41,408 bases of DNA from an uncultured Collinsella sp. (GTDB taxonomy: Bacteria; Actinomycetota; Coriobacteriia; Coriobacteriales; Coriobacteriaceae), in the NCBI GenBank assembly GCA_900550415.1, contig URSO01000012.1, positions 1-41,408 on the forward strand, in the 5' to 3' direction. The notes under the pieces were generated by a model that saw only the letters and a program-made list of their open reading frames with translations, was not told where the DNA came from and did not search any database. The position numbers and the translations under genes were made by a program. Position 1 is the first letter of the stretch. Each line of letters starts with the position of its first letter. Below are positions 24,117 to 31,563 of the stretch, one piece after another.

Positions 24117-24128
24117 AGTCAAACGTTT
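24117..24128 (-). promoter_or_regulatory. AAACGTTT palindrome overlapping a TTGACT box
   Basis: The eight-base palindrome (24121-24128) overlaps a minus-strand TTGACT (24117-24122). The same core occurs in the longer palindrome upstream of gap. Confidence 0.4.
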
Positions 24129-24222
24129 TACCGTTAATAAAACCCGAAACCAGCAGGCAATCATGGCGAAATAAATGGTTGAAAATCGCGCAATCATGTA
24201 TATCAGCTGTTTAGGCTCGTGT

Positions 24223-26169
24223 TTAGTTTTCGGATTGCTTTGCCGCCGCCCCGGAACGCTCGGCATCCCACGCAACGAGCGTCTCGTGAACCGCTTTGGC
24301 GACATCGGCAGGAATGCCTCGAACTTCCGCGATCTCTTGCTCGCTCGCCGCGCGCAAACGCTTCATCGAGCCAAAATGACGCATAATGGCACGTTTTCTG
24401 GTGGGTCCCACCCCTGGAACGTCATCGAGTATCGAAACCGTCATGGCCTTATCGCGCAGCTCGCGATGGAATGTAATTGCAAAACGGTGCGATTCATCGC
24501 GAACCTGTTTGATTAGATAGAGCGAAGCAGACCCGGTCGGCAGCACGACGGGCGTCTCGTCCCAAGGCACGAAAACCTCCTCATCGGCCTTTGCCAAGCC
24601 GCAAACTGGTATATCGAGCCCCAGGGCCTCAAGTTGTTTGATCGCAGCCGTCAATTGCGGTTTGCCGCCGTCGACAACAAGCAGATCGGGCCGCGAGCCA
24701 AAGCGCTCATCGGCCATGCGTTCGGGAGCGTAGCGTCGTCCCAAAACCTCGGACATCGACACGAAGTCGTTTGCCTCGTCCAATTCGGCCTGAATTTTAA
24801 AACGACGGTACTGGCTCTTGTCAGCGCGCCCGTTGGTAAACACTACCATCGAGGCGACGGTAAAGGTTCCGTGCAGCGTCGAGATATCGAAGCACTCGAT
24901 ACGCATCGGCGGCGCCGGCAGCGCCAGCGCGCTTTCGAGCTCCAGGAGCGCTTGATTGGTGCGGTCGTCAGCGTACCCCGTTCGCATCATGTAGCGCATG
25001 AGGGCATGGCGCGCATTTTTGGATGCCATAGCGAGCAAACGGTGCTTTTCGCCACGCTGCGGCCTATGGAGATGGCAGGAACGCTCGCGCTTGCCTGCAA
25101 GCCACTCCCCCAGCGCCTCCGCATCCTCAAGCTCGACGGAGAGGTTGACCTCAGCTGGAATATCAGCCGTCTCATCGTAATAGCGTTTAAGAAAGCCCGA
25201 CTGGAGCTCTTCCTCGTCAACATCAAGACCCTTGTCGAGAATGAACTCGCAGGTGCGAACTGTTCGGCCCTCGCGAACGACGAAGACGCAAGCGGCGGAG
25301 ATGGTCTCTTCGCGATAGAAACCGATGACATCGATATCGACACTGGAGGGAAAAACGACTTGCTGACGATCGTCCAGACCCCTGATGACCTCCAAACGAC
25401 GTTTGACGCGTGCCGCGCGCTCAAAGTCGAGCGCCTCGGCGGCATCCGTCATCTCGGAGGTCAGCTCATCGACGACATCCTTGCGATGGCCCGACAAAAA
25501 GCGCTCGACACGCTTGACGTTCTTGGCATAGTCTGCCGGGGAAATCGCACCGACACACGCACCCGGTCCGCGCCCGACATGGTAGTCAAAGCAGGGGCGC
25601 CCGTTTTGCGCGCAAATCATATTGACGATGTCTTCCTCGCCCTTGTGGGACTCGACGATACGGCGGCAACGACGCCACTCCGCACAGGATGCGGAGCAAA
25701 TGGGAATAACCTTGCGCAGCGTATCTATCGTCTCACGTGCCGCACGGCTATCGGTATAGGGTCCAAAATAGCGCGTTCCCGGCTTATGACGCTCACGCGT
25801 GTATTTGATAGCGGGATACAGGTCGCCCTTTGTAATGGCGATAAAGGGGTAGCTCTTGTCGTCCTTGAGGTCGACGTTAAAGTACGGATGGTACTGACCA
25901 ATCAAATTGCGCTCGAGCACCAACGCCTCATGCTCGGTCTCCACCACGATATAGTCAAAGCTCGCCACCAGCTGCATCATCAGCGGGATCTTTTGACGCT
26001 CATCCTGCAGTGTCACGTATTGACGCATGCGGGCGCGTAGGTTTTTCGCCTTGCCCACGTAGATGACATCGCCCTTGGCGTCTTTCCAAAGGTAGCAGCC
26101 GGGCTGCGTGGGAACGCGCGAAACCTGCTCGGCAAGCGTTGGAATGTTGTCGTGACCGGCCACGCGCAC
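24223..26169 (-). CDS. uvrC: Excinuclease ABC subunit C
   Basis: Makes both incisions in nucleotide excision repair after UvrB loads on damage. 648 aa. N-terminal GIY-YIG nuclease (PGCYLWKDAKGDVIYVGKAK), UVR motif DAAEALDFERAARVKRRLE that contacts UvrB, C-terminal RNase H-like nuclease (ECFDISTLHGT and following), and a terminal helix-hairpin-helix pair (VPGVGPTRKRAIMRHFG). The start is a GTG directly after the murJ stop (TAGGTG); a second GTG six bases later is also possible and has a slightly better SD-like AAGTAGG. In most Actinobacteria rapZ follows; here the importer/nan block intervenes. Confidence 0.94.
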   Translation of the reverse strand: MRVAGHDNIPTLAEQVSRVPTQPGCYLWKDAKGDVIYVGKAKNLRARMRQYVTLQDERQKIPLMMQLVASFDYIVVETEHEALVLERNLIGQYHPYFNVDLKDDKSYPFIAITKGDLYPAIKYTRERHKPGTRYFGPYTDSRAARETIDTLRKVIPICSASCAEWRRCRRIVESHKGEEDIVNMICAQNGRPCFDYHVGRGPGACVGAISPADYAKNVKRVERFLSGHRKDVVDELTSEMTDAAEALDFERAARVKRRLEVIRGLDDRQQVVFPSSVDIDVIGFYREETISAACVFVVREGRTVRTCEFILDKGLDVDEEELQSGFLKRYYDETADIPAEVNLSVELEDAEALGEWLAGKRERSCHLHRPQRGEKHRLLAMASKNARHALMRYMMRTGYADDRTNQALLELESALALPAPPMRIECFDISTLHGTFTVASMVVFTNGRADKSQYRRFKIQAELDEANDFVSMSEVLGRRYAPERMADERFGSRPDLLVVDGGKPQLTAAIKQLEALGLDIPVCGLAKADEEVFVPWDETPVVLPTGSASLYLIKQVRDESHRFAITFHRELRDKAMTVSILDDVPGVGPTRKRAIMRHFGSMKRLRAASEQEIAEVRGIPADVAKAVHETLVAWDAERSGAAAKQSEN

Positions 26170-27852
26170 CTACTTGCGACGAAGCAGCGCCGAGACCTCG
26201 GGCATCTTAAGAACGACGGCAAGGCCAAAGGTAACAGCAAGCGAGACGACACCCGCAACGCAAACGTAGCCAAGAGTAATCAGAATCGAGCCGCCAAGTG
26301 CCCCGACAAAGTGCTCAAGCGCCCACATGACGCCGGCGCCTGCGGCAGCACCCAGGCCACCGAGCAAAAGGCCAAAGAAACCGCCATGCAGGATAGATTT
26401 GACCTGAAGGCCACGCAGACGACGACGCAGCCACCACAGCGAACAACCGACCAAGATCACGTAGTCAACGACATACGAAAGCGCGATTGCCGGCATACCG
26501 AAGCCCAGCACAACGCCAAACAGCAGAACCGAGCCGGCCTGGCCGATGGCGGAATACAGGCAATAGCGGCTATAGGGCTTCATGTCGAGCAAGGCAGAGA
26601 AGCTCTTCTGCATCAATACGACCACGCCGTAGAGCGGCAGCGAGAACGCCAGGTAGACAAGGAACTCGGACACCAGCGCCACACCGGACTCATCAAACTT
26701 GCCGGCACAGTAAATCATGTTGAGCGGACGCGCGAAGACAATCAGGTACAGCGTGAACGGAATCAGGAAGAACAGCATCTGGGCGACGCCACGCGAAATG
26801 CCCGTGCGAACGCTGTCGTAATCCTTCTCCTGTGCGTCGTGAGAAAGCTCGGTATAGAGCGCCGTCGAAAGCGAGGCGGCAATCAGCGCGTAGGGCAGCG
26901 TGTACCACAGACGCGCATAGGCGATGACGGAAGGACCAGTCTCGGGCTGGACCACCAGCGCGGCAGCGTTGGTGATAGAAGTCGAGACAAACATGCACAC
27001 CGTGGCGAGCAGCGTCGGAATACCGAGCGCAATCGTCTGGCGCAGTGCGGGGTCCTTAAAGTCGATATGGATATGGGGATGCACGCCGTGCTTACCAAGC
27101 GCGGGGATCTGACATGCCATCTGAACAAAGACACCGAGGGTCGTACCGGCCGCAATCAAGATGATGCCGGCACGTTCGCCAAACTGTGCGGACACGGGCG
27201 CAAAACCCATAAAGCTCGCAATGACGATCACATTGTTGAGGACCGGGGCAAACGTCGACCAGAAGTAGTCGCGGTGTGCGTTAAGAACGCCCGAGAACAC
27301 CGAGCCCAAACCATAAAACAGAATCTGGATGGCAAAAAAACGGAACATGAACGCAGCGGTATCCATGCTGCCGCCGTCACCCGAAAGGAACGATTGCGTC
27401 CAGATAAAGCCCGGGGCGAACACAGTCCCCAGCAACGAAATGCCACCCAGCACCAAAAGCAGAATGCCAAGCAGGTTGCCCACGTACTCGTTCGAGGCCT
27501 CGCGACCCTGCTCACGCCTCACGCCCATGTACACGGGCAAAAAAGCCGTCACGAGCATGCCGCCCATCACGAGTTCGTAGAGCATATTGGGCAGGTTGTT
27601 GGCGACCTGATAGGAGGACGAGAGTAGCGACATGCCGATAGCGGCCGCCATTGCCCACGTGCGGATAAAACCGGTGACGCGAGACACGATGGTCAGGATG
27701 GTCATAAGCCCGGCGGAACGACCAACCGTGGAGTAGTCCGACGAGCCCATGTCGTCAGTGTCATCTTGCGACGAAGAAGCCTCAGGCGCGGGCGTCTGAG
27801 AAGCCGAACGCTTTGCAAAGTGAGCCCCGCGCTTCGATTCTTCCTGCGGCAT
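26170..27852 (-). CDS. murJ: Lipid II flippase MurJ
   Basis: Moves the peptidoglycan precursor lipid II across the membrane. 560 aa of the MviN/MOP superfamily with about 14 hydrophobic segments. A Ser/Gln/Asp-rich cytoplasmic N-terminus of about 45 residues precedes GLMTILTIVSRVTGFIRTWA, the family's first-helix motif. NNLPNMLYELVMGGMLVTAFLPV is a further strong match. It starts three bases after ybaK and its stop abuts the uvrC start, so ybaK-murJ-uvrC form one unit. Confidence 0.92.
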   Translation of the reverse strand: MPQEESKRGAHFAKRSASQTPAPEASSSQDDTDDMGSSDYSTVGRSAGLMTILTIVSRVTGFIRTWAMAAAIGMSLLSSSYQVANNLPNMLYELVMGGMLVTAFLPVYMGVRREQGREASNEYVGNLLGILLLVLGGISLLGTVFAPGFIWTQSFLSGDGGSMDTAAFMFRFFAIQILFYGLGSVFSGVLNAHRDYFWSTFAPVLNNVIVIASFMGFAPVSAQFGERAGIILIAAGTTLGVFVQMACQIPALGKHGVHPHIHIDFKDPALRQTIALGIPTLLATVCMFVSTSITNAAALVVQPETGPSVIAYARLWYTLPYALIAASLSTALYTELSHDAQEKDYDSVRTGISRGVAQMLFFLIPFTLYLIVFARPLNMIYCAGKFDESGVALVSEFLVYLAFSLPLYGVVVLMQKSFSALLDMKPYSRYCLYSAIGQAGSVLLFGVVLGFGMPAIALSYVVDYVILVGCSLWWLRRRLRGLQVKSILHGGFFGLLLGGLGAAAGAGVMWALEHFVGALGGSILITLGYVCVAGVVSLAVTFGLAVVLKMPEVSALLRRK

Positions 27853-27855
27853 CGT

Positions 27856-28356
27856 TCAGTCCTCTCTCGTGATCGGGGCAACCGTCGCCCCGCAAAATGC
27901 AACTAAGTCGTCGGGGGCAAGCTCAAGCTGATAGCCACGCTTACCGCCTGAGATAAAAATGGTATCCCAAAGGACGCATGTCTCATCGATCAGCGTCCGA
28001 AAGCGTTTTTTCATGCCGACTGGACTGCAGCCGCCCCGGACATACCCCGTCGCGGCAAGCAAGTCCTTAACATGCATCATGGTCAGCGACTTTTCGCCAG
28101 CGGCGCGCGCGGCGGCCTTTAGGTCAAGCTCGTCGGCAACGGGAATACAGCACACAACGTGTTCATTGGACGGCGCCACGCAAACCAAGGTCTTAAAACC
28201 CTGGCCAGGCTCCTCGCCAAGTTGTTCCGAAATTGCAACGCCTAAACCCGCCGACTCATCGCCATCGTCTTCATACGTATGGAGAATATAGGAGATGCCG
28301 GCGTTTTCCAGCTCGCGCATCGCATTGGTTTTCGGCGTCTTTGCAGCCTTTGCCAT
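27856..28356 (-). CDS. ybaK: Cys-tRNA(Pro) deacylase, YbaK/EbsC family
   Basis: Trans-editing enzyme that removes cysteine wrongly attached to tRNA-Pro. 166 aa from the ATG at 28354-28356, with AAGGGA six bases upstream. FKTLV gives the conserved lysine (K55) and GGCSPVGMKKRFRTLID is the family signature. The longer open frame upstream has no family similarity. First gene of ybaK-murJ-uvrC. Confidence 0.92.
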   Translation of the reverse strand: MAKAAKTPKTNAMRELENAGISYILHTYEDDGDESAGLGVAISEQLGEEPGQGFKTLVCVAPSNEHVVCCIPVADELDLKAAARAAGEKSLTMMHVKDLLAATGYVRGGCSPVGMKKRFRTLIDETCVLWDTIFISGGKRGYQLELAPDDLVAFCGATVAPITRED

Positions 28357-28393
28357 GGCATGTCCCTTCCCTCGCATTCGAACGCAACGCATA

Positions 28394-28424
28394 AGTATAT
28401 GTCCAATGTAGCCGCATACGTCAT
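28394..28424 (-). promoter_or_regulatory. Candidate ybaK promoter
   Basis: Minus strand ATGACG (28419-28424), 19-base spacer, TATACT (28394-28399), just downstream of the uvrA terminator hairpin. Good -10, long spacer. Confidence 0.4.
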
Positions 28425-28434
28425 CTCGACACAC

Positions 28435-28473
28435 AGAAGCGCCACCGAATCGAAAGGAATCGGTGGCGCTTCT
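28435..28473 (-). terminator. Hairpin terminator after uvrA
   Basis: Fourteen-base perfect stem AGAAGCGCCACCGA/TCGGTGGCGCTTCT, 18 bases past the uvrA stop. The following sequence (GTGTG) is not U-rich, so termination may be inefficient. Confidence 0.65.
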
Positions 28474-28490
28474 CGCATGACGGCGTCTCT

Positions 28491-31370
28491 TTACTGGGCG
28501 TCGAGTTGTGCTTGACGCTCGCGGTCGCGCTCGAGCAGCGGGGCCAAGAACTTGCCCGTGTAGCTCTGTGAACATGCCGCGACCTGCTCTGGCGTACCCG
28601 AGACCACGACAGTTCCGCCGCCATTGCCGCCCTCGGGGCCCATATCGATCAGACGGTCGGCAACCTTGATGACATCGAGATTGTGCTCGATCACCAGAAC
28701 CGTGTTGCCCGCATCGACCAGGCGCTGCAGCACGTCGAGCAGCTGGCGGACATCCTCAAAATGGAGACCGGTCGTCGGCTCATCCAGAATGTAGAACGTC
28801 TTACCCGTCTGACGGCGGTGGAGTTCCTTGGCAAGCTTTACGCGCTGTGCCTCGCCACCCGAAAGCGTCGTTGCCGGCTGGCCCAGGCTCACGTAGCCCA
28901 AGCCTACATCGTACAGCGTCTGAAGCTTGCGCTTAATCTGCGGGATATTCCCAAAGAAAGCCAGTGCCTCGGCCACGCTCATGTCAAGTACGTCCGAGAT
29001 GGTCTTGCCACGGTAAGTGACCTCGAGTGTCTCGCGGTTGTAGCGTTTACCGCCGCAAACTTCGCAGGGAACGTAGATATCGGGAAGGAAGTGCATCTCG
29101 ATCTTGATCTGTCCGTCGCCCTTGCACGCCTCACAGCGCCCGCCACTCACATTAAAGGAGAAACGACCCGGCGAGTAGCCGCGCGCCTTCGACTCCGGCG
29201 TACTCGCAAACAGCGCGCGAAGATCATCCCACAGGCCGATATAGGTAGCAGGGTTGGAACGCGGCGTGCGGCCAATCGGCGACTGGTCGATATCGATAAC
29301 CTTATCGATACACTCGATGCCCTCGATTTTCTTATATGGACCCACAGGGCGCGTCGAACGGTGAATGGCATTCGTAAGGGCAGGCGCAATGGTATCGGTA
29401 ACCAGGGAGCTCTTGCCCGATCCCGACACGCCGGTAACAACCGTAAGCGTACCAAACTCGATCTTGGCAGTAACGTTTTTGAGGTTGTTGGCTCGAGCGC
29501 CCGTAATTTTAAGGCAGCCGCGACCGGGCTTGCGCCGTTCATCAGGCACCCGGATCATTCGCTTACCGGTCAGATAAGCGCCCGTCATCGACTCAGGACA
29601 CGCCATGATATCGGCAGGCGTTCCCGCCGCGACTACGTGTCCGCCGTTGACACCGGCGCCGGGACCCATGTCGATCACGTAATCGGCGGCACGGATTGTA
29701 TCCTCGTCGTGTTCGACGACGATAACGGTATTGCCGATATCGCGCAGGCGCTCAAGCGTCTTGATCAGGCGCTCGTTGTCACGCTGATGAAGACCGATCG
29801 AGGGCTCATCCAGAATATAGAGCACGCCCATGAGACCCGCGCCGATCTGCGTTGCCAGTCGAATACGCTGTGCCTCGCCACCGGAAAGCGTCGCCGAGGC
29901 GCGATCGAGTGTCAGATAGTCGAGTCCAACATCGACCAGAAAACGCAGACGCTCCAGAATTTCCTTGACGATGCGCCCGCCGATAAACTGTTGGCGCTCG
30001 GTGAGCTCCAGGCCCTCAAAAAACTCGAGCGACTCACGGCACGACAGGCAACAAACCTCGTAAATGGACTTGCCACCCACGGTGACGGCGAGCATCTCAG
30101 GGCGCAAACGAGCGCCGTGGCAGCTCGAGCACGGTTCCTCGCGAATGTACTTCTCCAAGCGCGCCTTGGTGTTCTCGTTCGTCGTCTCGGTATAGCGTTC
30201 GTACAGGATGTTGCGAACGCCCGAAAACTTGGTATCCCACTGGCTGCGACGTCCGTCGAGCTTTTGGTAGTCGACCGAGATCTTCGTATCGCCCAGGCCA
30301 TCCAAGAATGCACGACGCACGCGAGGGGGCAAGTCCTCCCACGGCGTATCGGTGCTCACCTTAAAGTGTTTGCAGACCGCAGCAAAAATCTGCGGATAGT
30401 AGTTCGAATTGCCAAACAGGCTACCAAAGACTCCGTCGGCAATGGACTTCGAGGGGTCCTCGATCAGCGCCTCGGCATCAACGGTTTTCTTAAAGCCCAG
30501 GCCGTCGCACTCAGGACATGCGCCATAGGGCGCGTTGAACGAAAAATCACGCGGCTGAAGATCGTCAATGGAGTGTCCATGCTCCGGGCACGCCAAGGCC
30601 AACGAATACTCCAGCAGCTCGCCCTCGGTCCCCTCGGGAGCATCACGATCGGGCAGCATGTACACGTTTACATTGCCGTGAGCCAGCGCGGTCGCCTGCT
30701 CAACAGACTCGGCGATACGGCCCAGAGAGTTCTCGCGGATCACGATGCGATCGACCACGACCTCGATATCGTGCTTGAATTTCTTATCCAAATCGATAGG
30801 GTCATCAAGCGAGCGAACCTCGCCGTCGACGCGCACGCGGCTAAAGCCCTCAGCGCGAAGATCCTCGAACAGCTTGGCATACTCGCCTTTTCGCCCGCGC
30901 ACCACCGGTGCCAGCACAAACGCGCGACGGCCCTCCCCCGCCGCCAAGACCTTGTCGGCAACCTGGTCGGTCGTCTGACGCTCAATGACGCGGCCGCATT
31001 CGGGACAGTGCGGGGTGCCCACACGGGCGAACAGCAGGCGCAGATAGTCATAAATCTCGGTTACGGTGCCAACCGTCGAGCGAGGGTTTTTAGACGTCGT
31101 CTTTTGGTCGATCGACACCGCCGGCGAAAGGCCGTCGATTGAATCCAAGTCGGGTTTGTCCATCTGGCCCAAGAACTGGCGCGCATAGCTCGAAAGGCTC
31201 TCGACGTATCTGCGCTGGCCCTCGGCATAGATAGTGTCAAATGCCAGCGAGCTCTTGCCCGAGCCAGAAAGACCGGTAATGACCACGAGTTGGTCACGCG
31301 GAATGGAAACATCGATATCACGGAGGTTGTGCTCACGAGCGCCGCGAATAACGATAGAAGAATCAGACAT
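28491..31370 (-). CDS. uvrA: Excinuclease ABC subunit A
   Basis: Damage-sensing ABC ATPase of nucleotide excision repair. 959 aa from the ATG at 31368-31370, with RBS AAGGAG; a longer frame upstream is leader. Two ABC modules: first Walker A GLSGSGKSS at 33-41, second GVSGSGKSS; signatures LSGGEAQR in both. Zinc-binding cysteine pairs are in CPEC, CSSC, CEACKGDG and CEVCGG. It is probably transcribed alone from the 193-base divergent region shared with the LTA-synthase gene, where a LexA-like site overlaps the proposed -35. Confidence 0.96.
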   Translation of the reverse strand: MSDSSIVIRGAREHNLRDIDVSIPRDQLVVITGLSGSGKSSLAFDTIYAEGQRRYVESLSSYARQFLGQMDKPDLDSIDGLSPAVSIDQKTTSKNPRSTVGTVTEIYDYLRLLFARVGTPHCPECGRVIERQTTDQVADKVLAAGEGRRAFVLAPVVRGRKGEYAKLFEDLRAEGFSRVRVDGEVRSLDDPIDLDKKFKHDIEVVVDRIVIRENSLGRIAESVEQATALAHGNVNVYMLPDRDAPEGTEGELLEYSLALACPEHGHSIDDLQPRDFSFNAPYGACPECDGLGFKKTVDAEALIEDPSKSIADGVFGSLFGNSNYYPQIFAAVCKHFKVSTDTPWEDLPPRVRRAFLDGLGDTKISVDYQKLDGRRSQWDTKFSGVRNILYERYTETTNENTKARLEKYIREEPCSSCHGARLRPEMLAVTVGGKSIYEVCCLSCRESLEFFEGLELTERQQFIGGRIVKEILERLRFLVDVGLDYLTLDRASATLSGGEAQRIRLATQIGAGLMGVLYILDEPSIGLHQRDNERLIKTLERLRDIGNTVIVVEHDEDTIRAADYVIDMGPGAGVNGGHVVAAGTPADIMACPESMTGAYLTGKRMIRVPDERRKPGRGCLKITGARANNLKNVTAKIEFGTLTVVTGVSGSGKSSLVTDTIAPALTNAIHRSTRPVGPYKKIEGIECIDKVIDIDQSPIGRTPRSNPATYIGLWDDLRALFASTPESKARGYSPGRFSFNVSGGRCEACKGDGQIKIEMHFLPDIYVPCEVCGGKRYNRETLEVTYRGKTISDVLDMSVAEALAFFGNIPQIKRKLQTLYDVGLGYVSLGQPATTLSGGEAQRVKLAKELHRRQTGKTFYILDEPTTGLHFEDVRQLLDVLQRLVDAGNTVLVIEHNLDVIKVADRLIDMGPEGGNGGGTVVVSGTPEQVAACSQSYTGKFLAPLLERDRERQAQLDAQ

Positions 31371-31413
31371 GGAAGCTCCTTGCCTCCTATTGCATCGAAT
31401 CATACTGCCGATG

Positions 31414-31445
31414 AGTTTAGCGCACTCGACGCGCACAGATGTTCG
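31414..31445 (-). promoter_or_regulatory. LexA-like SOS box and promoter of uvrA
   Basis: Minus strand CGAACATCTGTGCG (31432-31445) differs at one base from the Gram-positive SOS consensus CGAAC-N4-GTTCG. It covers the -35 position of a TAAACT -10 box (31414-31419, 17-base spacing), so repressor binding there would block uvrA transcription. Confidence 0.6.
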
Positions 31446-31513
31446 TAATACAAGATTCGCAGACCTTTAGCTTTGCGTATCGGGCGCTTTGTTTCTCGAA
31501 ATGCCGTGGAAAG

Positions 31514-31551
31514 GTTACAGTAATCTACTACTGAACTTAATTTGCTGTAAC
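31514..31551 (+). promoter_or_regulatory. Promoter and dyad upstream of the LTA-synthase-like gene
   Basis: TTACAG (31515-31520), 17-base spacer, TAATTT (31538-31543). Arms GTTACAG (31514-31520) and CTGTAAC (31545-31551) form a seven-base inverted repeat that brackets the promoter; an inner CAGTA/TACTG pair lies in the spacer. This has the look of an operator. Confidence 0.55.
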
Positions 31552-31563
31552 AGAGGAACGTCC

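Noticed and set aside
28683..31142. 819-codon plus-strand open frame opposite uvrA
   Set aside because: Antisense to a full UvrA with both ABC modules; no motif of its own.
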